A DNA stretch of 64,000 nucleotides, from positions 16,169 through 80,168 of the forward strand of contig JBOHUC010000016.1 in assembly GCA_050733935.1 (NCBI GenBank). The letters run 5' to 3'. Positions within the stretch are counted from its first letter, which is position 1. The number at the start of each line of letters is the position of its first letter. Positions 24,450-33,029 of this stretch are shown here, in pieces. The translations under genes were made by a program, and so were the position numbers. The stretch is from JBOHUC01 sp050733935 (GTDB lineage Bacteria; Eisenbacteria; RBG-16-71-46; DASYSL01). The notes under the pieces were generated by a model that was not told where the DNA came from, ran no database searches, and worked only from the letters and a program-made list of their open reading frames with translations.

Positions 24450-26258
24450 CTAATCGCCAGGGCGCACCTCCACTTCGTCGTATCGCGGGGCGCCGAGGGG
24501 ATCGAGCACGACGCCCGAGATCCCCGGCCGGACGAGCGTGACGTTCACGCTATGGAAGAGCGGCACGAGGGGCGCATCGTAGAGTGCCTTCCGTTCGGCT
24601 TCCCGAAGCGCCGCCGCGACTTCGGCGTTCGACGTCGCCGAGCGGGCGCGTTCGAGGGCGTGGTCCACGTCGGGATTCGTGTAGAACGTGCGATTCCCGC
24701 CCTCGCCCCGGCGGCCGCTCTCGATCAGCGAGGAAACGAATCCGACCGGATTGGGACCGTCCGCGAACCACGAGAGGTAGAACAGATCGGCCCGTCCGTC
24801 CAGCACCCCGCGCTGGAACGCCTCCCACGGGCGAACGACGATCGACACCCGATATCCGAGGCGCCGAAGCGAAGCTCCTGCGAATTCGGCGAATCGCTGG
24901 CCGGCAGCCGACCCCTCGGGCACCCAGAACGAAAGAGCGGGCGCCTTCCCGGCGAGGGCACGCGCACGCGCTTCGGCTTCGAACGCGGACGGGCGCCACG
25001 CGGACTCGGGGAGCGACCCTCCTCCGAGCGCGGGGGGCAGAAGCCCGTGCGCCACGCGGGAGCGATCCGGCACGAGCACGCGCACGGCGAGTGCGCGATC
25101 GATCGATCCTGCGAGCGCGCGGCGCGTGGCCGCATTGCGCAGGAACGGTGTCCGCGTGTTGAAGCCGAGGTAGTAGAGCGAGGCCTCCTCGACGCTCAGC
25201 GTTTGGGCGGAGAGGCTGGTCGCTCGAATCCTTCGCTCTTCGGTCTCCGGGGGCGCGATGAGATCGAGCCGCCCCAGCTCGAAGTCGAGCACCGCCTGCG
25301 CGGGGTCCTTGACGCGCCGGAAACGAAGGGTGTCGACGCCGCTCGTCCGCTCGCGCGCGGCGACGAGAAGGACTCCCGTCGAATCGGACGTCACGAAACG
25401 AAAGGGTCCCGTGCCGATCGGAACACTCCCGGTGGCACCGGGCGAGACGACGGACGCCGCGGGGGCTGCGAGCTCGGCGAGGAGTGGCGCGTCCTCGCGC
25501 ACGACCGTGATCGCAACCGTGAGCGAGTCCGTCGCGCGCACGCCCGAGAGCGCGCTCGAGCGCCCGGCGCGGTATTCCTCCCCACCCTCGATAGCCTGGG
25601 CGAGACCATCGGCGCGCGGCGCACGCGTTGCGGACGCGAGCGCACGCTCGAGCGAGCGCGCCACGTCCGCCGCCTGCACGCGACGCCCGTCGTGGAAGCG
25701 AGCATTCGGTCGGAGGTCGAACGTCCACACGCGGCCGTCGCGGGCGAACCGTTCCGCAAGGCCGGGCGCGGGGGCAAGCCGCGCATCGAGCCGGACGAGA
25801 CCCTCGTAGACTTGTTGGACGATCTGCTTTTCGGCAAGCGAGGTGACGAGCGCGGGATCGAACGTCGAAGGATCGCTCGTGAGCGGCACGCGGAACGTTC
25901 CCCGCGGTCCGCGCGGGCGGGATGAGAGCGGCTCGATCCAAAGTCCGCCAAGAAGCGGCGCACCCGGAGCGAGCAGCGAGTCGATCTCTCTCGCGCGCAC
26001 ACGAAGCGGTCGGCCGCCGACCGGAACGAGAGCGGTGATCGCATCCCGGCTCCAGCTCACCTCGACCGTATCGAGCGGCTCCCCGGAGGGACCGCGGAGA
26101 AGCGCGCGACGTCCGGGTGCGGCTCCCGCCGTGTCCGACCACGCCGCAAAGAGCCGGTCGCCCGACGCGTGGAGGACCGCATGCCGCTCCGCGCCCGCGA
26201 ACGAGTTCCACGCGCAGGCGATCACCGAAACGAACAGCGCGAGCTTGAGGATCCTCAA
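24450..26258 (-). CDS. family 5 solute-binding protein (peptide/nickel type), no permease nearby
   Basis: A 602-residue extracytoplasmic binding protein. A signal peptide (RILKLALFVSVIACAWNSFAGA) is followed by about 130 residues of unusual N-terminal beta domain, then SBP_bac_5: FRVPLTSDPSTFDPALV, VYEGLVRLD, ARFHDGRRVQAADV, YYLGFNTRTPFLRN and the DLFYLSWFADGPNP region. TTG at 26258 overlaps the upstream stop as TTGA. There is no permease or ATPase in this operon; instead the next genes are a sensor kinase and response regulator. A sensory role, presenting peptides to the kinase, is therefore at least as likely as transport. Confidence 0.88.
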   Translation of the reverse strand: MRILKLALFVSVIACAWNSFAGAERHAVLHASGDRLFAAWSDTAGAAPGRRALLRGPSGEPLDTVEVSWSRDAITALVPVGGRPLRVRAREIDSLLAPGAPLLGGLWIEPLSSRPRGPRGTFRVPLTSDPSTFDPALVTSLAEKQIVQQVYEGLVRLDARLAPAPGLAERFARDGRVWTFDLRPNARFHDGRRVQAADVARSLERALASATRAPRADGLAQAIEGGEEYRAGRSSALSGVRATDSLTVAITVVREDAPLLAELAAPAASVVSPGATGSVPIGTGPFRFVTSDSTGVLLVAARERTSGVDTLRFRRVKDPAQAVLDFELGRLDLIAPPETEERRIRATSLSAQTLSVEEASLYYLGFNTRTPFLRNAATRRALAGSIDRALAVRVLVPDRSRVAHGLLPPALGGGSLPESAWRPSAFEAEARARALAGKAPALSFWVPEGSAAGQRFAEFAGASLRRLGYRVSIVVRPWEAFQRGVLDGRADLFYLSWFADGPNPVGFVSSLIESGRRGEGGNRTFYTNPDVDHALERARSATSNAEVAAALREAERKALYDAPLVPLFHSVNVTLVRPGISGVVLDPLGAPRYDEVEVRPGD

Positions 26259-27154
26259 TTCGCGGGCACCGTCCCATCCGGAACCCGCGGCGGCGTTGTC
26301 GCTTCGAGGGCCACGGGAGACGCCGACTCGCTCCGTTGCTGATGGCGATGCCGACGGGCCTCGAGCTCGCGATAGAAGAGCGTCCAGCAGGTCGTGAACA
26401 CGAGGAGCGCGAGCTGAAGCGGCAGACCGAGCGCGAGATCGAGCAGGAATCCGGGAGAGGGCCCGAGAACGCCGACCGCCGACTGGCGCACGATTCCCAC
26501 GAGGATCCCGAGCCCGAGGAAGAGAACGCCCCAGTAGGCGACCATGCCGAGCCAGGCGGTCACGTTGTGCTCGAGCAAATCGCGGCTCTGCCGGAGCGAG
26601 CCGAAGAGCCGGCCAGGCCCGAGGACCGCGGCCTGATTCGCGAACGAGCACGCGATCGCAACGACGAGCCCCGGCAGGACGAGCAGGAAGAAACCGATCT
26701 GAAAGAGCGCGTAGACCGCGACCATCACGGCGATCAAGGACCACGATCGCGCGAGCGCGCGGCTGAACGTCTCGGCGAGATCCAGCCGCCGCCCGTGCGC
26801 GAGCGCATCCGCGCGCACGAGGATCCACGACTCGCCGAGCACGCGCGAGAACACGACGAGCGGAAGAACGCCCATGACGGCGGCGAGCAACCCGCGCTGC
26901 CCGGCCACCGGGGAGGCATTCGAGGACGACATTCCGATCCCGAGGTGCACCATGATCTCTCCGAGGAGAGTCACGAACGACCAGACCGGAAAGAAGACGA
27001 TCGCGGGGATGAGAAGGAGACCGAACGGATCGCTCCGAAGGCACATGCGCCAGGAGAGACTGGCGACGGCCTGAACGGAACCGAGAGGAAACGGGGCGTC
27101 GGCGGACGCGGGCGGCAGCGCCGCCGGGGTTGCGTCCGGGACGGACGAATTCAC
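26255..27154 (-). CDS. multi-pass membrane protein of unknown function
   Basis: A 299-residue protein with about five to six hydrophobic segments between residues 45 and 265 and hydrophilic Pro/Ala-rich ends. I see no catalytic motif. The layout (small cytoplasmic loops, VYALFQIGFFLLVLPGLVVAIACSFA) is similar to uncharacterised DUF975-like or glycerophosphodiesterase-associated membrane proteins, but I do not assign a family. It is the first gene of the operon with the SBP_bac_5 and two-component genes. GTG at 27154 has AGGAG about 10 bases upstream. Confidence 0.7.
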   Translation of the reverse strand: MNSSVPDATPAALPPASADAPFPLGSVQAVASLSWRMCLRSDPFGLLLIPAIVFFPVWSFVTLLGEIMVHLGIGMSSSNASPVAGQRGLLAAVMGVLPLVVFSRVLGESWILVRADALAHGRRLDLAETFSRALARSWSLIAVMVAVYALFQIGFFLLVLPGLVVAIACSFANQAAVLGPGRLFGSLRQSRDLLEHNVTAWLGMVAYWGVLFLGLGILVGIVRQSAVGVLGPSPGFLLDLALGLPLQLALLVFTTCWTLFYRELEARRHRHQQRSESASPVALEATTPPRVPDGTVPAN

Positions 27155-27229
27155 GCGTGAGGGCTCCTGTCCGTGAGAGCCGGGCGGCTCCCGGCATCGC
27201 GGCGGGAACGGGCAAAGCGCCGCAGTGCG

Positions 27230-27259
27230 TTGACACTACGAACGAGCGCTGCCTATTGT
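27230..27259 (+). promoter_or_regulatory. promoter of moaC-moeA (leaderless type)
   Basis: TTGACA, 18-base spacer, TATTGT. The -10 box ends seven bases before the ATG at 27267, so transcription would start at or one base before that codon. Confidence 0.6.
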
Positions 27260-27266
27260 CAAGCCG

Positions 27267-27782
27267 ATGGCCCGCCCGCCAAGAGCAAAGCGCATGTCGA
27301 AGAGTCCGCGACCCTCCCATCTCGACGCGGAAGGGCGCGCAAAGATGGTGAACGTGAGCCCGAAGGACGTCACGGCCCGCGAAGCGGTCGCCCGCGGCCG
27401 CGTGTTCATGCACCGGAAGACGCTCGCGTTGATCCGCGGCAACCGCGCGAAAAAAGGCGACGTGCTCACGGTCGCCAAGCTCGCCGCGATCGGTGCGGCC
27501 AAGCACACCGCCGACCTCATTCCGCTCGCACACACCCTCTCCCTCGACGGAGTCGAAGTCGCGTTCTCGTTCGACGACGCCGGATCGAGCGTCGGAATCG
27601 AAGCGCGCGTCGCGGCCACCGGCCGCACGGGCGTCGAGATGGAAGCACTGTGCGCCGTCTCGCTGGCCGCTCTCACGATCTACGACATGCTCAAGGCCGT
27701 GGATCGCGGCATGGTCGTGGGCGAAATCGCCCTGTGGGAGAAGCGCGGCGGCAAGAGCGGCTCCTGGCACCGGGACGCCTGA
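27267..27782 (+). CDS. moaC: cyclic pyranopterin monophosphate synthase
   Basis: A 171-residue enzyme that, with MoaA, converts GTP into cyclic pyranopterin monophosphate, the first intermediate of molybdenum cofactor. The family core is complete: MVNVSPKDVTAREAVARG, KKGDVLTVAKLAAI, AAKHTADLIPLAHTL, GRTGVEMEALCAV and YDMLKAVDRGM. If the promoter at 27230 is right, ATG 27267 is the first base or so of the mRNA; ATG 27294 is an alternative with no good Shine-Dalgarno. Seven bases separate it from moeA. Confidence 0.95.
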   Translation: MARPPRAKRMSKSPRPSHLDAEGRAKMVNVSPKDVTAREAVARGRVFMHRKTLALIRGNRAKKGDVLTVAKLAAIGAAKHTADLIPLAHTLSLDGVEVAFSFDDAGSSVGIEARVAATGRTGVEMEALCAVSLAALTIYDMLKAVDRGMVVGEIALWEKRGGKSGSWHRDA

Positions 27783-27789
27783 CACCGCC

Positions 27790-29103
27790 ATGCCCGAGCC
27801 GGAGCGCCGCTTCGTCCCGTTCGAGAATGCGCTGCGCTCCGTGCTCCGGCGAGCCGAGGAACTGCGCCTCGGAACCGAGACCATTCCGCTCGACGAGGCG
27901 CTCGGGCGAACGCTGCGCGAGGACATCGTCGCGGACGAGCCGTTCCCTTCGTTCGCGAACTCGGCCATGGACGGGTTCGCCGTCCGCGCGGCGGACGTGG
28001 CGGGAGCGACGTCCGAGTCACCGCGACGTCTTCGTGTGATCGAACGGGTCGCCGCGGGCGCCGTTCCGGCACGCGCGCTCGACGCGGGCGAGGCAACGCG
28101 CATCATGACCGGAGCCCCGCTTCCGCTCGCGGCGGACGCAGTCGTCCCCATCGAATCCACGTCGGCGTTCGGCAACCGGTCGGACGACTTCGCGGACGTG
28201 GACGTTCACGGTCCGGTCGCTGCAGGAGAGAACGTCCGGCCGGCGGGCGAGGACTTTTCGGCGGGCGAGCGGCTTGCGATCGCCGGGCGTCCGATCGACG
28301 CGGGTGTCATCGGCGTGATGGCCGCACTCGGACACAACTCGGCAGAAGTGTCGCGCATTCCCCGCGTGGCGATCATCTCGACGGGCGACGAGCTCGTTCC
28401 GCCGGGGCAGCCTCTCCCGCCCGGCAAGATCCGCGATTCCAACTCCCACACGCTGCGCGCGCTCGTGCGCGCGGCTGGAGCTTCGCCCGGCCCGACGTGG
28501 CACGTGGCGGACGATCCGGTCGCGCTCGAAGCGGCGGTGCGCAAGGTGCTCGAGCGCTGCGACGTGGTCGTGACGATCGGCGGCGTCTCGGCCGGTGATT
28601 TCGATCCGGTGCGGCAGGCCCTCGGAACGTTCGCCGACGTCGAGCTGTGGCGCGTCGGGATGCGCCCCGGCCAGCCGCAGGCGTTCGGCGTGGTCGAAGG
28701 CAGGCTCTTCTTCGGCCTTCCGGGGAACCCGGTCTCGACGGCCGTCGTGTTCGAGATGCTCGTTCGGCCCGCACTGTGGACGATGATGGGGCGGACGGAT
28801 CTCGATCGCCCGCGCGTGCGCGCGACGATGAGCGAAGCAGTGACCTCGAAATCCGGACGGCGCGATTTCCTGCGCGTCACGCTCGCGACCGATGCGACCG
28901 CACCCGGGGGTTACCGGGCGAGCCTCACCGGAACGCAGTCCTCGGGTGCGATTTCGTCGATTCTGCGAGCGGACGGGCTCGCCGTCGTGCCGGACGGAAT
29001 CGAACGGGTCGCTCCGGGCGATGCGTTGGAGGTCCTTCTCTGGAGATCGAATCCCGTCGGCGCGGGACCGACGGCCGCCTCTCAGGCGGACGGTTTGCGC
29101 TAG
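27790..29103 (+). CDS. moeA: molybdopterin molybdenumtransferase
   Basis: A 437-residue MoeA that inserts molybdate into adenylated molybdopterin. Seen: SAMDGFAVRAAD in the N-terminal region, ATRIMTGAPLP, the MoCF-binding domain STGDELVPPG, IGGVSAGDFDPV and GLPGNPVSTAV, and a C-terminal beta domain with SSGAISSILRADGLAVVP. It is co-transcribed with moaC. No moaA, moaB, mogA or molybdoenzyme is in the window. Confidence 0.95.
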   Translation: MPEPERRFVPFENALRSVLRRAEELRLGTETIPLDEALGRTLREDIVADEPFPSFANSAMDGFAVRAADVAGATSESPRRLRVIERVAAGAVPARALDAGEATRIMTGAPLPLAADAVVPIESTSAFGNRSDDFADVDVHGPVAAGENVRPAGEDFSAGERLAIAGRPIDAGVIGVMAALGHNSAEVSRIPRVAIISTGDELVPPGQPLPPGKIRDSNSHTLRALVRAAGASPGPTWHVADDPVALEAAVRKVLERCDVVVTIGGVSAGDFDPVRQALGTFADVELWRVGMRPGQPQAFGVVEGRLFFGLPGNPVSTAVVFEMLVRPALWTMMGRTDLDRPRVRATMSEAVTSKSGRRDFLRVTLATDATAPGGYRASLTGTQSSGAISSILRADGLAVVPDGIERVAPGDALEVLLWRSNPVGAGPTAASQADGLR

Positions 29104-29192
29104 CGAACCCCGCGTCTCGACCGCATCCGGCTTGACAGTCGGGCCTCGAAAGCGGACCCTTGCCCGGCCCGCGATCGAGTTGCGGGTGCTCC

Positions 29193-29221
29193 CCCCATCG
29201 TAGCTGCCTCATTGATTGCAG
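29193..29221 (+). promoter_or_regulatory. leader element shared by tagged secreted-protein genes, copy 1
   Basis: CCCCATCGTAG, then CATTGATTGCAG. It matches 31186-31213 closely and 43514-43543 partly. It sits 65-95 bases before the ATG. A TTGACA (29132-29137) further up is also shared with copy 2 but lacks a proper -10 partner. Confidence 0.45.
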
Positions 29222-29285
29222 TCGGGATCGATCGAAATCGTCCAAGGTCCAAGCCCCCGCCTGCTCTTCCCCCAGGAGAGCACTC

Positions 29286-31031
29286 ATGAAACTCCGTACT
29301 ATGGCTGTCACGCTTCTGGTTCTGTGCAGTGCCTCCGCATCATGGTCCGCCGTTCCACCCGAATTCCGTAGCCGCATGGGCCCGAAGGCTCCACCGGAGT
29401 CGAAAGGATTGAAGGGCCCGAACGCCCCGATGTCCGGAGGCGACACCTTCGGAACCGCAACCGTGATCCCGTCCCTTCCCTACTCGGATACCGGCGGGAC
29501 GTGCGGCGCGACCGACGACTATCCGCCGCCCTGCTGGGGACCGGGCGGTGGGCCGGACGTCGTGTACGTCTACACGCCGCCCGGGAACGAGGCCGTCACG
29601 ATCAACCTGTGCGGATCGAGCTATGACACTGGCCTTTACGTGGTCCGGAGCACGGACCTCGCCGTGATCGCGTGCGTGGACGACGCGTGCGGCCTCCAAT
29701 CGAGGCTCAATGACGTTCCGATGGTGGCCGGCACTCCGTATTACATTGTCGTGGACGGATACAGCACCGCCTGCGGCGCGTACACGATGACGGTCTCCGG
29801 ACCGTGCGCGATCGAGTGCCCGCCCGGGGCGATCGCCGAGGGCGAGCCGGATTGCTTCGACGGATACATCGACAACTACAACGGCGGGTGTAATTCGTTG
29901 CCGGCCGTGTTCCAGACGATCGCCTGCTCGGACGAACTCGAGGAGATCGTGGTCTGCGGAAAGTACGGCACGTACATCGATCCGGAGTTCGGAGAGTTCC
30001 GCGACACGGACTGGTACGAGATCGTGCTGAGTGAGGGAACGAACATCCAGGTCACGGTCGTCGGCGAGGCCGCCACGCAGATGGCGATCGTCAACGCCAC
30101 CGGTGGATGCGAGGGGTTCACGATCGCGTGCGGCTCGGTCTTCAGCGACCCGTGCATCCCCGGCACGTGCAGCGTGTTCCTCCCCGCCGGAACGTATTGG
30201 ATTTTCGTCGCGCCGAGCGTGTTCGCCGGCGTGCCTTGCGGGCGTGACTACGTTCTCAGCGTGCGCGGTTACGAGTGCACGATTCCGCCGCCGCCGCCGC
30301 CCATGCAGGGCATGTACGGGTCGACGCGCGCGGGACAGCTCCTGACGGTCAACACGACGACCGGAGTGGCGAGCTTCCTCGCGAACCTCCCGACGTTCGG
30401 CGGCATCGGCGCGTCGGAAATCGAGTACGACGTCAACACGAAGGAAGCCTACGTGCAGGGCGTTGATGGCTCGTTCACGATCCAGAAGTTCGACATCGAC
30501 AGCGGCGCGCCGATCGGCGGCCCGGTCGGCGTCGGCGCTTCGTTCGCGGGACTCGAGGTCGTCGGATCGCAGCTGTACGGAACCGGACACACGGGTCCGT
30601 GCGCGCCGTCGTTCCTTGCGATCATCGATCCGAACAGCGGTCTTGTGACCCCGCTCGGAACGACCGGGTTCGGCCCCATCACAGGACTCGCGTACGACGA
30701 CACCGGCGGCGACCTCTACGGCCTCACGGGATGCGCCACTGGAAACTCGCTGCTCGTTCGCATCGACCGGGTGACGGGAGCCGGAACGCCCGTCGGCGGC
30801 GGAACCGGGTTCGAGGGAGGCAGCCTCGAGTTCGGCGAGGACGGCGTCCTGTACGGCGGCGGATCGAACGAGAACGGCGGGCGGTTCTACCGGATCGACA
30901 CCACGACCGGCGCCGGAACGCTCATCGGACCGTCGGGCTTCCCGAATCTCACCGGGCTCACGCTCGTGCCGAAGACAACGCCCGTGACCGAGAAGTCGTG
31001 GGGCGCGATCAAGGCGAAGTACCACCGGTAG
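29286..31031 (+). CDS. large secreted Cys-rich protein with propeller-like C-terminal region and SWGAIKAKYHR tail (paralog A)
   Basis: A 581-residue exported protein I do not recognise as a named family. Signal peptide: residues 1-22 or so. Two PPC-like beta domains follow: one from VVYVYTPPGNEAVTINLC to GAYTMTVSG, another from TDWYEIVLSEG to YVLSVRGYEC, both with several Cys that could form disulfides. Then come a PPPPPP linker and a region of repeated short blades (GQLLTVNTTTG, KFDIDSG, LAIIDPNSG, LVRIDRVTG, FYRIDTTTG), like a degenerate beta-propeller. It ends with TTPVTEKSWGAIKAKYHR. AGGAG precedes the ATG. A terminator follows, and a paralog lies directly downstream. Likely cell-surface or extracellular; role unknown. 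Confidence 0.85.
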   Translation: MKLRTMAVTLLVLCSASASWSAVPPEFRSRMGPKAPPESKGLKGPNAPMSGGDTFGTATVIPSLPYSDTGGTCGATDDYPPPCWGPGGGPDVVYVYTPPGNEAVTINLCGSSYDTGLYVVRSTDLAVIACVDDACGLQSRLNDVPMVAGTPYYIVVDGYSTACGAYTMTVSGPCAIECPPGAIAEGEPDCFDGYIDNYNGGCNSLPAVFQTIACSDELEEIVVCGKYGTYIDPEFGEFRDTDWYEIVLSEGTNIQVTVVGEAATQMAIVNATGGCEGFTIACGSVFSDPCIPGTCSVFLPAGTYWIFVAPSVFAGVPCGRDYVLSVRGYECTIPPPPPPMQGMYGSTRAGQLLTVNTTTGVASFLANLPTFGGIGASEIEYDVNTKEAYVQGVDGSFTIQKFDIDSGAPIGGPVGVGASFAGLEVVGSQLYGTGHTGPCAPSFLAIIDPNSGLVTPLGTTGFGPITGLAYDDTGGDLYGLTGCATGNSLLVRIDRVTGAGTPVGGGTGFEGGSLEFGEDGVLYGGGSNENGGRFYRIDTTTGAGTLIGPSGFPNLTGLTLVPKTTPVTEKSWGAIKAKYHR

Positions 31032-31078
31032 AGGAGGCGCGGGCGGAGTCAGAGTCCGCGAAGCTGCCTGAAATCGTC

Positions 31079-31110
31079 GGGACCGGGCATGCGCCCGGTC
31101 CCTTCGTTTA
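31079..31110 (+). terminator. Rho-independent terminator between the tandem paralogs
   Basis: A 10-bp stem GGGACCGGGC/GCCCGGTCCC with an ATGC loop (31079-31102), followed by TTCGTTTA. It makes paralog A a separate transcription unit. Confidence 0.85.
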
Positions 31111-31185
31111 CGTGTCCCGATCCGGCTTGACAGGAACCCCGGCAAAGGCGGACGCTCGTTCGACCCGCGCGGGATGCGGGGAATC

Positions 31186-31213
31186 CCCCATCGTAGACGC
31201 TCATCGTTGGCAG
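31186..31213 (+). promoter_or_regulatory. leader element shared by tagged secreted-protein genes, copy 2
   Basis: CCCCATCGTAG, then CATCGTTGGCAG, same order and near-identical spacing as upstream of paralog A. TTGACA at 31127-31132 is also shared. Confidence 0.45.
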
Positions 31214-31278
31214 TCGAGATCGCCTCGAACCATGCAGCGTCCGTTTCCCCGCCTGCTCCTCTGTCCGAGGGGGGTTCC

Positions 31279-33021
31279 ATGAAGCTCCGCACCGCGGGTC
31301 CTGCACTCTTTACACTCGTGGCACTGTGCACTGCGTCCGCTGCATGGTCCGACGTTCCTCCCGAGTTCCGCAGCCGCGAAGGAACGAAGCCCTCGACGGA
31401 ATCCAAGGGTCAGAAGGGATCGATGGCTCCACTGTCGGGCGGAGACACGATCCCGAACGCGACGGTGATCCCGGCACTCCCTTACGTGGATTCAGGCGGA
31501 ACGTGCGGCGCCAACGACGACTACCCACCCGTCTGCTGGGTCACGCCCGGCGCTCCCGACGTCGTCTACAAGTACACGCCCCCCACCAACGGAATTGTGA
31601 CCATCAGCCTGTGCAATTCGAACTACGACACTGCACTGCTCCTCGTTCGGGGGACGGACTTCGTCGTGCTCAGGTGCGCGGACGACGTGTGCGGCCTGCA
31701 GTCGAGGATCGAGAACGTCCCGCTCATCGGCAACATTCCGTACTACATCATCGTGGACGGCTGGGGGGAGAGCTGCGGGGAGTATCAGCTCACGGTCGCG
31801 GGCCCGTGCGAGCTCGAATGCCCGCCCGGTGCCATCGCCGAGGGCGAGCCGGATTGCGCCAGGGACTACGTGGACAACTACGACGGCGGATGCGTCTCGG
31901 TGCCGGCGGTATTCAAGTCGATCGCCTGCTCCGACGAGGAGATCGTGGTCTGTGGACGATTCGGCACCTACCGGGATGCGATCGGACCGCTCCGTGACAC
32001 GGACTGGTACGAGATCGTCCTCGACAGCGACGCCAACCTCGAGGTGTCGGTTGTCGCCGAGGCTCCGACACAACTCGCCATTCTGAATGCCGCCGGCGGC
32101 TGCGTTGGCTTCACGGTCGCATGCGGCTCGGTCTTTGCAGAGGCGTGCATTACGGGAACCTGCAGCGCGTTCCTGTCGAAGGGAACGTACTGGATCTTCG
32201 TCTCTCCGAATGCCTTCGGCGGTGTGCCCTGTGGCACCGAGTACGATCTCCGGATCCGAGGATACGAGTGCTCGCTCCCACCGCCTCCCCCACCCGGACA
32301 GGGAATGTACGGATCGACGCGATCCGGACAGCTCCTGTCCGTGAACACTTCGACCGGGGCCGCAAGCCTCCTCGCGAACCTTCCGACCTTCGGCTCCATC
32401 GGCGCGGCTGAGATCGAGTACGACGGGAACACGAAGATCGCCTATCTCCAGGGAGTCGACGGATCGTTCGCGATGCAGAAGTTCGACATCGACAGCGGCG
32501 TTCCGTTCGGAAGTCCGGTGGACGTGGGTGCGGCGTTCGACGGGCTCGAGGTCGTTGGTTCCCAGCTCTATGGAACCGGGCACACCGGGCCGTGCGCGCC
32601 GTCGTTCCTCGCGACGATCGATCCGAGCTCGGGCGCGGTCAACCCGATCGGCTCGACCGGGCTCGGGCCCATCACGGGGCTCGCGTTCGACGACGGGAAG
32701 GGCGTGCTGTACGGGATCACGGGCTGCGCCAGCGGGAATTCGCTGCTCGTCAACCTCGATCGCACGACGGGAGCCGCAACGGTCGTCGGTCCCACCGGAT
32801 TCGAAGCCGCAAGTCTCGAGTTCGGGGAGGACGGTGTCCTGTACGGCGGTGGATCAACCGAGGATGGCGGGCGCCTCTATCGGATCGACCTCGGAACCGG
32901 AGCCGGGACGCTCATCGGCCCGTCGGGCTTCCCGAGCCTCACGGGGCTCACGCTCGTGCCGAAGACGACGCCGGTGACGCAGCGGTCGTGGGGCGCCATC
33001 AAGGCGAAGTACCACCGGTAG
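31279..33021 (+). CDS. large secreted Cys-rich protein with SWGAIKAKYHR tail (paralog B)
   Basis: A 580-residue tandem paralog of the preceding gene, collinear along its whole length, including signal peptide, two PPC-like domains, PPPPPP linker, propeller-like blades and tail. In the last 50 residues only about six positions differ. Cys positions are conserved (for example SIACSDEEIVVCG and ACGSVFAEAC), which implies purifying selection on disulfides. GAGGGGGG precedes the ATG. The gene ends eight bases from the convergent hydrolase gene. Duplication followed by divergence could mean two related ligands or a multi-copy surface component (inference). Confidence 0.85.
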   Translation: MKLRTAGPALFTLVALCTASAAWSDVPPEFRSREGTKPSTESKGQKGSMAPLSGGDTIPNATVIPALPYVDSGGTCGANDDYPPVCWVTPGAPDVVYKYTPPTNGIVTISLCNSNYDTALLLVRGTDFVVLRCADDVCGLQSRIENVPLIGNIPYYIIVDGWGESCGEYQLTVAGPCELECPPGAIAEGEPDCARDYVDNYDGGCVSVPAVFKSIACSDEEIVVCGRFGTYRDAIGPLRDTDWYEIVLDSDANLEVSVVAEAPTQLAILNAAGGCVGFTVACGSVFAEACITGTCSAFLSKGTYWIFVSPNAFGGVPCGTEYDLRIRGYECSLPPPPPPGQGMYGSTRSGQLLSVNTSTGAASLLANLPTFGSIGAAEIEYDGNTKIAYLQGVDGSFAMQKFDIDSGVPFGSPVDVGAAFDGLEVVGSQLYGTGHTGPCAPSFLATIDPSSGAVNPIGSTGLGPITGLAFDDGKGVLYGITGCASGNSLLVNLDRTTGAATVVGPTGFEAASLEFGEDGVLYGGGSTEDGGRLYRIDLGTGAGTLIGPSGFPSLTGLTLVPKTTPVTQRSWGAIKAKYHR

Positions 33022-33029
33022 GTTTGCGG

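Noticed and set aside
22631..24541. A 636-codon plus-strand frame opposite the kinase, and similar frames opposite the nuo genes (34001-35857, 37779-39638) and the subtilases.
   Set aside because: All are shadows of clearly functional genes; no domain, ribosome-binding site or start context of their own.
27230..27294. ATG 27294 as the moaC start.
   Set aside because: Possible, but no Shine-Dalgarno precedes it and the promoter position fits a leaderless start at 27267 better.
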